From Bettongia penicillata ogilbyi (Eukaryota > Chordata > Mammalia > Diprotodontia > Potoroidae), in contig JAJHZJ010000399.1 of NCBI GenBank assembly GCA_023548195.1, forward strand, positions 9,084,600 to 9,148,599: a stretch of DNA of 64,000 nt, in the 5' to 3' direction. The notes under the pieces were generated by a model. That model was not told the origin of the DNA. It saw nothing but the letters and a program-made list of their open reading frames with translations, and did no database searches. The translations under genes and the position numbers were made by a program. How positions within the stretch are numbered: position 1 is the stretch's first letter; every line of letters starts with the position of its first letter. Shown piece by piece: positions 42,550-53,829 of the stretch.

Positions 42550-44005
42550 TTTTTTTTTTAAATTTATTTATTTATTTAACTTTTTACATTCATTTTCACA
42601 AATTTTTGGGTTCCAAATTTTCTCCCCTTTTATCCCCTCCCCCCACCCCAATACCCCAAGCAATCTAATTTTCCCTATCTCCAATCTGCCCTCTCTTCTG
42701 TCATCCCTCTCTTCTGTCATCCCTCCCTTCTCTTGTCTTCATCTTCTCTTTTCTCCTGTAGGGCCAGATGACTTTCTATTCCTCATTAACTGTATGTCTT
42801 CTTTCCTAGTTGCAACAACAATACTAAACAGTTGTTCCTAAAACTTTGAGTTCCAAATTCTCCCCATCCCTCCCTCCCCACCCATTCCCTTTGGGACAGC
42901 AGGCAATTCAATATAGGCCATATCTGTGTGGTTTTGCAAATGACCTCCCTGATAGTCGTGTTGTGTAAGACTAACTGGATTACCATCCCTCCTAACCTGC
43001 CCCTCATTGTTTCTCTTCTGTCTCTTGATCCTGTCCCTCCCCAAGTGTTGACTTCAAATTGCTCCCTCCTCCCTTTGTCCTCCCCTCCATCATCCCCCCC
43101 CTTGCAATATCTCCTTCTCCCCCACTTTCTTATACTGTAAGATAGGTTTTCATACCAAAATGAGTGTGCATTTCATTCCTTCGTTTAGTCAAATGTGATG
43201 AGAGTAAACTTCTTGGTTTTTTTTTTTTTCTCAGCTCTCCTCTTTATCCCTCCACTAAGAAAAACTCCTACCTGCCTCTTAAATGACATATAGTTACCCC
43301 CTTCCCTTTCCCTCTCTTTCCTCCCCCTACATTTCTCTCTCACCATTTACCTTAGTTTCTTTTAAGGTATGGTCCCATCCTATTCAGTTCAGCCTGTGCT
43401 CTCTATCTCTGTATGTGTGTGCATGTGTGTATGTGTGTGCATGCGTGTACATGTGTATGTGTGGTCCCACCAACTACCCAGATACTGAAAAGTTTTAAGA
43501 GTTAGAAATATTGTCTTTCCCTGTATGAATATATGAATGTAAACAGTTCACTTCTGGTTAAGTCCCTTAAGACTTCTCTTTGCTGTTTCCTTTTTCATGC
43601 TTCTTCTCATTCTTGTGTTTGAAAGTCAAATTTTCTTTTCAGCTCTGGTCTTTTCATTAAGAATGATTGAAAGTCCTCTGTTTCATTGAAAGACCATATT
43701 TTCCCTTGAAGTATTATACTCAGTTTAGCTGGGTAGGTGATTCTTGGTTTGAGTCCTAGTTCCTTTGCCTTCTGGAATATCCTATTCCACGCAGCGTTGG
43801 GGTGGGGTCCGCTTTCTGGGGCACAACGGACCCCGGGGACAGCTCTTCAGGGCTCTCTGGCACGGAAATCTCTTCCACTCCGTTTCTGCACACCTTGTAT
43901 TGACCCAGAAGTTATGGGGTTCTCTTTTTACATTAATTCTATGGGCTTTGGTTTCGGAGCTTGTAAACGTGCGTCCTTCTACTCCGCCATCTTGGCTCCG
44001 CCCCC
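42550..44005 (-). mobile_element. HAL1-like element, internally deleted, antisense
   Basis: The element is bounded by a perfect 16-bp duplication AATAAAATAAATTCTT (42534-42549 and 44006-44021). Read on the minus strand it starts GGGGGCGGAGCCAAGATGGC, keeps about 200 bp of 5' region, then jumps at about 43792 straight into the last quarter of ORF1 (end of RRM and C-terminal domain, to about 43610) and retains the entire 3' region. Relative to the sense copy about 1.3 kb is missing (sense-copy equivalents about 32111-33422). The target is itself an L2 3' fragment, whose halves flank the insertion at about 42480-42533 and 44022-44050. No intact ORF1 remains. Confidence 0.87.
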
Positions 44006-44054
44006 AATAAAATAAATTCTTGATCCTTGCATTCAAGGTTTTCAGCAGGGTAAC

Positions 44055-44315
44055 TTTAAACTATAGCATGGTGGTGCAATGAATAAAGCATTGGGTCTGG
44101 GGTCAGTTAGATTTGAGTTCAAATCTGATCTCAAAAATTTACTAGCTATGTGACCCTGAGAGAGTCACTTAACCTCTCTCTGCCTGCCTCAGTTTCCTCA
44201 AATAGGTTTAATAATAGCACCTACCTCACAGGGATTATCACGAGGATCAAATGAGGTAATAGTTGTAAAGTGCTTAGCACAGTGCCTGGCACATAAGAAG
44301 TGTTTAATAAGTGCT
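44055..44315 (+). mobile_element. CORE-SINE (MIR-tailed type)
   Basis: GCATGGTGGTGCAATGAATA, TTTGAGTTCAAATCTGATCT, TTTAATAATAGCACCTACCT and CAGTGCCTGGCACATAAGAA. Confidence 0.83.
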
Positions 44316-44319
44316 TCTT

Positions 44320-44760
44320 CCATTCCCCTTCCCCTTGCCTTTCCAACCTTACCTCATACTACTTCCCTGGAAATGTTCTGTGGTTCAGCCAAACTGCATC
44401 ACTCTCCATTGCCTATTCTTTTTTGGCAGTCTCCCAGTTTTCCTTTTACCAACGCCTTATCTGAAATGGATTCTTCTTCCTTACCTGCCCACCCTCCCTT
44501 TCTTGTCTACTGCATTCCTTCCCTTCTTTTAAGGCCCAATTCTGGTGCTACCTTCTGGGCGAAGGCTTCCCTGGAAACTCTTCAGTGAAAATGATCTTGC
44601 TCTTCTCAGATTTCTGTGCTTCTCTTTTGCATTTCTGCTCTGCTCTTTTTCACATTCTGTCCTGAATCCTACTTATTGCAGAGTCCACAGTGCGTCTACC
44701 TTTGTCTCCTCTGTGTCTGGTATAATGCCTTGCCCATCCTGAATGCTTGAGTAATGCGTA
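44320..44760 (+). mobile_element. L2-clade LINE 3' fragment
   Basis: ACCTCATACTACTTCCCTGG, CGCCTTATCTGAAATGGA, TTTTAAGGCCCAATTCTGG and TGGTATAATGCCTTGCCC are degenerate L2-like. It lies directly after a SINE and near the split L2 that hosts the HAL1-like insertion, so it may belong to that same relic. Confidence 0.55.
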
Positions 44761-44764
44761 CTTG

Positions 44765-45485
44765 TATTTCATGCAGTTCAATTCAATAAATATTCAACTT
44801 GTCTTTTTAAGAGAAATTCCACACCAAACATTTTTGGTTCTGGAAATGTTTAATTTCAGCTTACAAAGGGCACACAAACACACAAAGCATACAAACATAA
44901 TTCTTATTGTACAGGGCATAAAGCATCCAAAAATGATCTGTCACAATGGATGCTGGCCTTGCTAACTGATTAATTCTAGGAGAGAGGAACTCTTTTTCTG
45001 TATTCAGACTCGAAGGTGTGTTTATGCTCTCAATAACCTAGAATTATCAGCAGTGACTCATTCTGAGTCAGGTCTTTTGCAAAGGGCTTTTATGAAGAAG
45101 GGTCATTGGGATACAAAGCACCATTCTAAATGCTAAAAGTAAAGTCCATTCTTGATGTCAGCACAGGGACTTTTAACTTTGTCCCTAGCTCTTTGTCATT
45201 GTCAAACTTAGTTCACCAGGTGTATCCACAGAGGCATTCTGAGCCATTGAACTACTTTGTAGGTGATGAGTGAGCCCACCCCTAATGAGGTAGCATTTAG
45301 AGGACCCCCTACCGTGCTCAAATATTTATAAATGGAGTTAATCCAGATTCCATTTAGCTCTCAAATCCTTGCTTTTTTATTTTGCTAAAACTCAAAGGTC
45401 TCATCAAAAGAAACATCTTTCAGTTTCAGCTCAATTTATTCATTAATGTCAAGAAGGGTAGTTACCATGTTGTAGTGTTGAGCCC
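44765..45485. other. Unassigned intronic sequence
   Basis: Nothing recognised except a short AAACACACAAAGCATACAAA run near 44876. Confidence 0.45.
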
Positions 45486-45489
45486 CCTA

Positions 45490-45690
45490 GAGCAAGGGTT
45501 CTTAATCTTAGAAACCATGGATAGATTTCAGGGCATCCTTGAACTTGGTTGAGAAAAAAGACATCTTTATTTCAGTATAACTGATTTTCTTTGTAATTCC
45601 ATGTATTTTACATTATGCATTTTAAAACATTTGGAGATGAAGTCCACAGGTTTTCCCTGCTGCCATGATACAAAAAAGATTAAGAACTCC
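45490..45690 (+). mobile_element. hAT-like MITE copy with visible terminal repeats
   Basis: AGCAAGGGTTCTTAATCTTA at one end and AAAAAGATTAAGAACTCC at the other are inverted repeats. CCCCCTAG on the left and CCCCCATAG on the right may be a decayed 8-bp duplication. Confidence 0.68.
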
Positions 45691-45834
45691 ACCCCCATAG
45701 AAAGCAACCCCCAACCCCCTTCTAGGAAGTCTAAAGACATCTGGAAAGCTCAAAAAAGCCATACTATTAATAGTTAGTTGCACATGGAACCTGTGTTGCA
45801 AACCTCAGAACTCTAGATAAATGTGTCAGCATTA

Positions 45835-46010
45835 TCACACAATTACTGATTTTGAGCTAGAAGTGAGTTAAACTTAGAGGCTATTAAATCTACCTCTTTA
45901 TTTTATAGATGTAAAAATGGGTTCCCTAGAATGAAGCAACTTACCCTGGGTTACACAGATAATAAATGGCAGAGCTGAGGTTGTCAGAAACTGATGCTCT
46001 TTTCTCTGAG
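45835..46010 (+). mobile_element. MIR-type SINE
   Basis: TGATTTTGAGCTAGAAGTGA, CTCTTTATTTTATAGATGTA and AATAAATGGCAGAGCTGAGG. Confidence 0.68.
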
Positions 46011-46394
46011 GTTATGAGGGAAGAGGATGGGTTAATGAATGATGATGGTCTTTTCATAAAGAGGCTATTCACACATAGTTTTTGTTCTTTTGTTTTGGTC
46101 TAGACTTGTGATATCAGCAGAGAGAATTTGCAACATGAATGTATTTCCCAACCTGATAAGAAAGTTTTAAACTGAATATTAAGGGGGAGGGAGTAAAAAG
46201 TTACAGGAAAAAAAATGAAAACCTAGATATGGGAGAGGACATTAAAAACTGAAGCACATCCAGGATAACTGGAGTGATTTGAGGATTTGAAACCAAATCA
46301 TCTGAAGCTGAGGAGCCCTGAAGCTGTTTAGAATGAAGAGGAGAGTTACAGAGAATATGATAGCTGTCTTCAAATATTCAAAAGGCTTTCAGGT

Positions 46395-46605
46395 AGAAGA
46401 GAGACTATCACAGAATGTTAGATGTGGAACACATCTTTAGAGATCACCCAGTCCAACCCACTCAGATAGATGAAGAAACAGAGCCCAGAAATGTGAACTG
46501 ACTTGTCCAAAAGTCACACAAACAAGCTGTGGCAGAGCCAGGATTGAACCAGGTCATTTGGATCCAGAACCAGGATTTTCCATTATGACTATGCTGTTCC
46601 AAAGG
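46395..46605 (+). mobile_element. MIR-type SINE
   Basis: GATCACCCAGTCCAACCCAC, AAGCTGTGGCAGAGCCAGGA and CATTATGACTATGCTGTTCC. Confidence 0.72.
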
Positions 46606-46644
46606 GAAGGACTAGGAAAAGCAATTTATTTTTTGACTTAGAAT

Positions 46645-46905
46645 AAAGGACAGCAAGGTGGTGCAGTGTATAGTGTGTAGGAACTGGAGTCAGGAAGATT
46701 CATCTTTGTGATTTCAAATCTAGCCTCAGACACTGACTAGCTGTGTGACCCTGGGCAAGTCACTTCACCCTGTTGGCCTCAGTTTTCTCATCTGTAAAAT
46801 GAGCTGGAGAAGGAAATGGCAAATCACTCTAGTATCTTGTCAAGAAAATCCCAAATGGGGACACAAGTTGGACATGACTGAAAATGGCATGGTTGACAAA
46901 GAACA
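46645..46905 (+). mobile_element. CORE-SINE (long-tailed type)
   Basis: ACAGCAAGGTGGTGCAGTGT, GTGTGACCCTGGGCAAGTCA, GCTGGAGAAGGAAATGGCAA and CAAGAAAATCCCAAATGGGG, near full length. Confidence 0.87.
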
Positions 46906-47224
46906 GCTTTCTCATAATTAGGGTCCAACAATGAAATGAGTGGTTTCCAAAAGTAGTCACTCATCATGGAGAACCTTTTTCCTTTATTCACTTGTCTACA
47001 ATTAGACCCGCCCCCATCTCCCAGGCTTACAACAGATGGCCTTAGACTCCTATTTCACTGAGCTCAAGGTCACCCAATGGGAATTCTGTCAAAATATCTC
47101 TTCCATTTCTCAGAACTTGCAATATCTTTATCTATTCTCCTTTCCTTCCTACAAAGAGGTCTTTGTTCCTTGCTAAGAATAATTTCCCTATCCTTGTCCT
47201 TAATCAACAATAGTCCAAATTTCT

Positions 47225-47405
47225 TGATGTTTTTCATCATTGACCCATTTGGCAGTCTAATGAAACTTTATGGATTCATCAGAATAATGTTTTTAAATGC
47301 ACAAAATAAAATACACAGAAGTACAAAGGAAGCCAATTATATTGAATTACAGTTCTCCAAAAGTTAATAAAAAAAGTTCATGCTTAACCCCAGATTAAGA
47401 ACCTT
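47225..47405 (-). mobile_element. hAT-like MITE copy, antisense
   Basis: ATGTTTTTAAATGCACAAAA and CAATTATATTGAATTACAGT are the reverse of the middle of the other copies. The right end reads CCCCAGATTAAGAACC. Confidence 0.62.
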
Positions 47406-48650
47406 GCTACATTATTCATCCTCTCATACTCATTCTTCTTCTTGATTTCTCCCACATATAGTGTTCCTTTTCCATGTCTCTAAGCCTAAAAAATACCTTC
47501 CTATGACCTTTTCACCTCATCAGGTTACCATCTCACCTTTCTCTTACTTTGACCACAAAGCCTAAAAAAAAAAATCTATATACTGTGTCTCTATATTCTG
47601 CCAGTCACTCATTGTAACTGGAGTCTGTATGTACCATTATTGATAAATCTGATCTCTTATCAAAGACCATGTCACATCCTCTCAAGGTCCTTTGCTCAGT
47701 CCTTATCCTCTTTGACTTCTCCAGAACATCTGGCACTATTGAGCATTCCTACTTTGACATTCTTTGCTTTGTCTTGGTTCTTTTCCTGTCTCTCTAATGA
47801 CTCCTCCCCAATCTGATTTTCCAGCTTTGCCTTTACTTTTTAACGTAAGCACTCCCTGAGGTTTACTTTTGAGGCTGTCCTCCCTTCTCACTCTTCAGTC
47901 TCAATTTCATTTCTTTTCATTCTTTCAACAATTATTTCCAAGCAGAATACTGTAGGAGTCATACTTCTACCTTTCACAGTATATCTAGAAGTAAGTGTTA
48001 CACCAGTGTATCTTAAGTTCGTTGTGTCCCAAAGGGATCTTCTTGGGTTTCCTTTTAAATCTGCTCTTCCTAAGTTCACTGATTCCATCATTCACTTTAC
48101 CTCCCATATTTGAAACCTAGGAGTTTTCTTTTGTTGCCCCCTTCTTTTCACATCTCCTATGGGATAGGATGATAGCTCTAGAGCTGGAAGGGACAACAGA
48201 AACCACCTAATTCAATTCTCTCATATTATTGAGAAGGAAACTGAGGCCAAAGAAAGTTAAGTGAATGCCTTACATCACACAAGTTTTAAACATTAGGGGT
48301 AGGAATTGAGCTGAAGTCTTTGCATTTCAGAGCATGTCCATGCTACCTCACTAAGTCCACTTAATTTTCCCTTTACAACATCTTTCAATCTGTTCTCCTC
48401 TCTTTATCACCACTGCTACAGTCCTTGTTGCTACCCATCTAGACCACTACAATAGCCACCAACTGGTCTCTCTCTTCTCTCTTCATTCTAATCTATCATT
48501 TTCCCTGTGGCCATAAAGTATAAGTTCCTTAGCCTGGCATTCAATGCTCCTACAATCTAGGAGTGTCCTTCCTTTCCATCTTCATGTCATAGTACTTTTT
48601 GCCATGTACTCTAGCACACCAACCAAAATACTTGTTGAGTTGAATTACAT
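47405..48650 (+). mobile_element. L2-clade LINE relic with RT segment, split by a MIR
   Basis: TTTGACTTCTCCAGAACATC followed by TGGCACTATTGAGCATTC corresponds to the L2/CR1 RT motif (L)DFSAAFDTIDHS. Downstream, ACCCATCTAGACCACTACAA (48431) equals the LDYCNS motif. A MIR-type SINE occupies about 48165-48360. No open frame survives. Confidence 0.6.
48165..48360 (+). mobile_element. MIR-type SINE inserted in the L2 relic
   Basis: AGCTCTAGAGCTGGAAGGGA, GAGAAGGAAACTGAGGCCAA and TCCATGCTACCTCACTAAGT. Confidence 0.72.
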
Positions 48651-48754
48651 TCTGTCCTAGCGGAATCGGTCCCATTGACCTGCAAATGAAAGTAATTATA
48701 GCATTAGCAGATGCTGTTGCTTAGCCATTTTTCATTATCTTTTGAGTTTGTTAG

Positions 48755-49010
48755 AATGGCTCAGTAAAATCTTGAGGCCTGGAAAAATGGAAATGTACTG
48801 TTCATCTTTGAAAAAGCATGACCCTGCTAATTATAGACCAGCTGAGTCGGCTGAATTTTAATACTTGAGGAGATAACTACAACAAATCATTAATCAATTT
48901 GTAATCACCTAGAAGAGAACTAGGTACTGAGCTGTAATTAGCATAGCTTTGTGAAAAGATAATTGTGGCAGACCATGTTCATTTCTTTATACTTACTGAC
49001 AGCCTTTTGA
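48755..49010 (+). mobile_element. CR1/L3-type LINE relic (reverse transcriptase segment)
   Basis: Frame reading gives DPANYRPAESAEF, then IINQFVI, and later CGRPCSFLYTY, the pattern DPxNYRPVSLTS ... IInqfv ... HGF.KDKSCQTNLI of CR1/L3 reverse transcriptases. Three stop codons are present. Confidence 0.55.
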
Positions 49011-49639
49011 TTCAGCCCAACAAGACATCTTCATCAAGACACCATGAAAACTGGAACTAATCCTACCATTCATGGGTGGCTGAAGGATATCCACTGATAA
49101 TTATTCTTCATCATCCCCATCATCATCATCCTTGGAAACAGTTATTAATTAGGGTAGACATAGTACTGTGATGAGGGTTTGTCAGTTTTGGTTTTGAAAG
49201 GTTCTTTTGTCTTACATAAAATTTATGATGTCAGGAAATATTTGATTTTTTTTTTATTTTCCACCTTTCATTTCATATGGTGCTGTTTGCCTTTTTATAA
49301 GATTAAAATAGCTATATGTTAGATTTTTTTCCTTAGTGCTTTATCTACCTGCTCAACATAATTACAAGTTGTTGTAATGTTTGAGGATTTCAGGAATTTT
49401 TTCTCCCTCTGCCTGGCCTAAAACAAAAAGCTCTTATTATTTACTTTACTCCTTATGATGATTTCATTCCAGACACCTAAGATGTATGTAAGGAAGGAGA
49501 CATGAATCATGTAATCTTGGTTATTTGCTCAAGAATGGCATAGAAGGCCCCCATCAGTGAGCCCTGAGGTTTATGTTTGACCCTATATTATTTTGAAAAT
49601 TGAGCCTGATTCAAGACAACTCATATAGGGACCTAAAAA

Positions 49640-49860
49640 GAGGATAGACTTCAGATACTTACTAGCTGTGTGATCTTAGGCAAGTCAGGTAATTTCTGTC
49701 TACCTCAGTTTCCTCATTTCTAAAATGGGCGTAATAATAGCACCTACCTCCCATGGTTGTAATGAGGATCAAATGAGACGATTGTAAAGAGCTTTCTAAA
49801 CCTTAAATCCCCTTATAAATGCTCATTGTTGCTGCTGCTGCATCATCATCAATATTATTA
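49640..49860 (+). mobile_element. CORE-SINE (MIR-tailed type)
   Basis: TACTAGCTGTGTGATCTTAG, CCTCAGTTTCCTCATTTCTA, CGTAATAATAGCACCTACCT and CCTTATAAATGCTCATTGTT. Confidence 0.82.
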
Positions 49861-50204
49861 GTTACTATTATTAGCCAGATAATTTTGTCTTTGGGTTTCC
49901 TGTTCTGTAATACATGAAGAGTAATTAACTAGGAAGGGAAAACACTTTTCATTGAGAACCTCACTGCCCTTTTGCCCATTTTTCAAAATCCAAAAGTCTC
50001 CGACTTTACTTTTGAGGCTTCATTTCTAGGGTTTTATGTTAAAGCTGAAATACATCTCCTATGAAAACAGAGTTTAAAAATAGAGGCAAGAGAACCACTG
50101 ATTTTTTTGTGGCACCACAGAAATAGTCAGTGTTTATATCTAATGAAACCTCAGCATTGATGAAAAATTATTTCAATGAGAATGTATTTGTAGGTGTGTT
50201 TTGT

Positions 50205-50462
50205 ATATAAGCAGGCAGCTAGGTGGTTCAGTGGGTAGAGCCTTGGGTCTGAAGTCAGGAAAACCTGAGTTCAAATATGGCCTCAGGCACTTACTAGTTG
50301 TATGATATTGGGCAAGTCACTTAACCCTCTTTGGTTCAGTTTGCTCACCTGTAAAATGAGCTTGAAAAGGAAATGCCAAACCAATCCAGTATCTTTGCCA
50401 AGAAAACCCCAAATGGGATCACAGAGAGTTAGACACATCTGAAACAACTGAACAACAAGAAA
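50205..50462 (+). mobile_element. CORE-SINE (long-tailed type), full length
   Basis: GCAGGCAGCTAGGTGGTTCA, TTGGGCAAGTCACTTAACCC, TTTGCCAAGAAAACCCCAAA and the terminal TGAAACAACTGAACAACAAG. The best-preserved copy here. Confidence 0.9.
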
Positions 50463-50539
50463 TATACATATGTATGTATATATGAATGCCTTGTAATAAT
50501 GAGAGCCTGGAGCTCTAGGGTTTAAGGTGAAAGGCACAG

Positions 50540-51020
50540 TGGTAGAGCCAGTGTGGTACAGCAGAAAGAATTCTGGCTTTATAATTGGAGGACTTGGGTT
50601 TCAGTCTTACCTCTACCATTTATTGTCATTAGGTCAGTCATTCAACCTCCGTTTCCTTATTTGTAAAATGAAGGGGTTGACCTGATGGCCTCTCAGATCT
50701 CTTTCAGGTCTCCATGTATGACAAAATTATAGAGGGCTTCAGAGTCTGGAAGACCTGGGTCAGTCTCACCTCTGATAGAGGTAGCTAAGTGGCACAATGG
50801 GTCTGAAGGAGCTGAGTTCAAATCCAACATTAAACACTTACTGGATATGTGACCTTGAGCAAATTATTTAACCTCTGATTGCCTCAGTTTCCTCATCTTT
50901 AAAATGGGGATAATAATGCCACCTACTTCACAGGTTGTTGAGCATCAAATAAGTGAAGCCCTTAGCACACTGTCTGGCACCCAATATAGACACTAAATAA
51001 ATGCTTGTTGTTGTTATTTC
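50540..51020 (+). mobile_element. MIR fragment followed by CORE-SINE (MIR-tailed type)
   Basis: 50540-50730 is MIR-like (GGTACAGCAGAAAGAATTCT, GGTTGACCTGATGGCCTCTC). 50770-51020 is a CORE-SINE (GAGGTAGCTAAGTGGCACAA, ATGGGGATAATAATGCCACC, TGTCTGGCACCCAATATAGA). They fill the approach to the third SH3RF1 exon. Confidence 0.8.
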
Positions 51021-51287
51021 ATATGTACTGTCTAGATGACTGTGGACAAATCCCTTAACCTTTAAGAACCCCACAATTCTGTAAGACCATGAGTTACAGA
51101 ATTGTTGCAGTTGGTATTGGTAGAAGGAATCTCCTTCCTGGGAGGTCTAGTCTAAACTGAAAGTCCACATTAGAAAACAATAACCTGAATTGTAAGAAAG
51201 CATAATAAGGAAATTTGTTATGAATAAATAAATTTCATTGTACCTATAAGGTTTTCTCTAAACTTGAATCTCTTGATGGTCTTGCAG

Positions 51288-51599
51288 TTTAACTCGGCAG
51301 CCAAGCAGCTGATAGAACTGGACAAGGCTTCATTGTCGGGTCCAGGTACTGACTCTGGAGAAGGCCCTTCAGGAACAGCACACAGCAGTGCAGCGGCCCC
51401 AAAGCCCAGCGACACCAAGAAGAACACCAAGAAGCGGCACTCCTTCACCTCCCTCACCATGGCTAACAAGTCTTCCCAGTCTACTCAGAACCGCCATTCA
51501 ATGGAGATCAGTCCTCCTGTGCTCATCAGTTCCAGCAATCCCACTGCTGCGGCGCGAATCAGTGAATTGACAGGACTTTCCTGCAGTGCTCCTTCTCAG
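51288..51599 (+). CDS. SH3RF1: SH3RF1 internal exon: linker after SH3 domain 2 with basic KKRHSF motif
   Basis: This 312-bp exon (104 codons, phase 0-0) begins [18 protein letters not shown] and ends GLSCSAPSQ. The acceptor is GTCTTGCAG before TTTAAC; the donor is TCTCAG followed by GTAAAT. The first residues finish the segment after SH3 domain 2. Residues about 14-40 are a Ser/Gly/Ala/Pro-rich low-complexity stretch that differs from what I recall of placental SH3RF1. Residues about 43-58 ([16 protein letters not shown]) are basic and Ser/Thr-rich, and 70-90 ([20 protein letters not shown]) are strongly conserved in the family. In human POSH this linker contributes to Rac1 binding and contains a reported Akt site; assigning that site to the Ser of KRHSF is my inference. 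The exon lies 22 kb downstream of the previous one. Confidence 0.94.
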
Positions 51600-52850
51600 G
51601 TAAATGAATCATCTGAAGGTGGAGGCAAAGGGGACAAGGCTTGTTCTCTCCCTAATAATAGGTGATCATTTGGAAGTACAGTGCTCTCAAGGCAAAATGG
51701 GATCATGGCTTTGTTACTTATTTTTGATCCGAACTAAAACTTCATTGATATAGCAAATTTGAGATAAGGAACCCCCACCATTATAAATAAGCATCTTCAT
51801 TGCAAATTATCATCTTGGACAGCACCATAGATGGAACATGAACCCACATGTTCCTGGATCCAAATTTGGCTCTCTGTTCACTATGCCTCTGTCTCTCACT
51901 GGTCCATTTTTCATGTGGGAAAGCAGAGGTTAGAGGGAAACTAAGCTGAGTATTTTTACCCAAGACCACCCAAGCAATCTTTAGAATAGGAAAATCTTGC
52001 CAACCCAGCCAGTTGGGCTGAATTTTCCCATAAGGATGGTTTGGAAAAGTTTGCCAAGAAAACTTTACTTTTATCCAATCTTAGGATGCTGTGGTTGAAA
52101 TGCTTTTTTATAAAGCTTTCAATTGTCTATATTTATGTAAGCCTACCTTCCTCTTTTAGTGTTTTCAGTAAGTATTACAGAGGAGGCAAAACAGGGTGAA
52201 GAAAGAGTTCTTTTAAAGGACTCCTCCCCGATAGGCTTAAAAGATCCCACTCACCTCTCAGTTCACTAAGACTTGATGATCCTCTGTCCTCCTCCCATGT
52301 GCTGGCATGCTAATCATGATATCTAAGGAGATCATCAGCACCTGCTTTTTGAGAAAATACAATTATGTCAGTGTTGTGTGTTACTTTCCATCTCTATTAA
52401 AATGCCCCCTTTTCCAATAACCACTTTCATTTGCTCTCTTGCCCTTCTACCTTTTTGCCTTATTGTGTAGCACAGACTTACAGCTTCTAAACAGTTTTTT
52501 TTGGGTGGATCCATATCTATGATCTCATTGATTGAACTCCCAGTGAGGAGACTCCCTCTACTAATGCTGATCTGATCTGCTTTACAATTTAGAGTCTCAG
52601 AGAATTTCCTGGGAGTACTGAGATGTTAAGTTTCATGCCCAGGGTCACATAGATGTCTCAGAGAGATCATTTTAACCCAGGTCTTCCTAACTCTGAGGCT
52701 GGAGCTCTGTTCATGACACCCTCTTGATGAGTCTTTTAGTAGGGCTTTATTTTCAGCCAATCAGTAAAGTCATCCATTCAGTTGAGCAAACATTTATAAA
52801 GCCCCTACTCTGTGCAGAGGACTGTGTGCATGCTTTGTTTTATTGAACAC
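51600..52850. other. Mostly unassigned sequence after the third SH3RF1 exon
   Basis: Contains a MIR-like antisense remnant at 51790-51980 and another at 52550-52720 (CATGCCCAGGGTCACATAGA, ACCCAGGTCTTCCTAACTCT). Otherwise nothing recognised; no further SH3RF1 exon seen. Confidence 0.5.
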
Positions 52851-52854
52851 CCAC

Positions 52855-53050
52855 CTGAGGTTCCCCACTTGGATAGATTGGGGGGATCCATGAACATATG
52901 TGGGGAAAAATTACATCTTTCCTTAATACAATTGTTTTCCTGTGTAATCTTACACTTTTTATTTTATGCATTTAAAAACATTCTGAAAAGAGATCCATAG
53001 GCTTCACCAGGCTGCTGAAAGGATCCATGATGCAAATAAGATTTTTAAAA
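52855..53050 (+). mobile_element. hAT-like MITE copy
   Basis: CTTACACTTTTTATTTTATG and CATTTAAAAACATTCTGAAA followed by GAGATCCATAGGCTTCACCA match the family. Confidence 0.6.
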
Positions 53051-53059
53051 AGACAACAA

Positions 53060-53825
53060 TCTTATGTATATAGAGGAAAAAGACATGGCTTTGAAAACTT
53101 AGTGGGAACAGGACAAAACATACATAAAATACATAGTAAAAAAGAAAAAAACAACGTAAGTTTCTATTCATTCATTCTACAGTTTGAGTGCAGGCTTTGC
53201 CACTTATTAGCTATATGACTTCAGGCAAATGAGTCTCAATCTTCTCACCCATAAAGTAGGAACAAAAATAATTCTTTCTAATGCTCACACCTCAGGCCTC
53301 ATTGTATTGTTTGTGAGGGCTGCACCGTGAACTCTCCAGGGCTGTGTACATGTGAGCTGCTGCTATATTTTTATCCAAAGGTTTGAGATGACATGCAGAT
53401 CTATATCTCTCAGACTTTCCTTTCAGGGGATGAGTGTGCTGAAAGGGCCATAGTACCAAGAACCCTTCCCCACCTGAGGCTACTATCCTTTGAAGGTAAT
53501 GAAATCCTGAGGAGAAACAAGCTTCTGCTCCTACTCAGCCCTGGGCCCAAGTCCTTCTTACTCCTACAATAGGAAGTAGGCTGTGCTTCCTAGGCAAAAA
53601 ACCTAGATTCAGGTCCTTCCTCTGAGGTTACCTGCGTGATCTTAAGCAAGCCACTCTGTTTGCCTCAGTTTCTTTCTCTACAAAATGAAGTTTTCTCTAA
53701 ATGTGTGATTCTATTAAAAAAAGGTATTTTTAATGAAATCTACAGTGTTATGATCAGATACGTATGGTTTGTCCCTCCAATATTCTTCTCTCTACTATAC
53801 TCTGCTATATTGAGAGGATTTTATT
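53060..53825. other. Two weak MIR remnants in otherwise unassigned sequence
   Basis: 53170-53280 (GCCACTTATTAGCTATATGA) and 53615-53720 (CCTGCGTGATCTTAAGCAAG) are MIR-like; between them nothing is recognised. Confidence 0.5.
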
Positions 53826-53829
53826 GAAT

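Noticed and set aside
50205..50462. tRNA-like head of SINEs as possible tRNA gene
   Set aside because: The sequence follows the dispersed CORE-SINE pattern and repeats over 20 times here; no cloverleaf with an anticodon was recognised.
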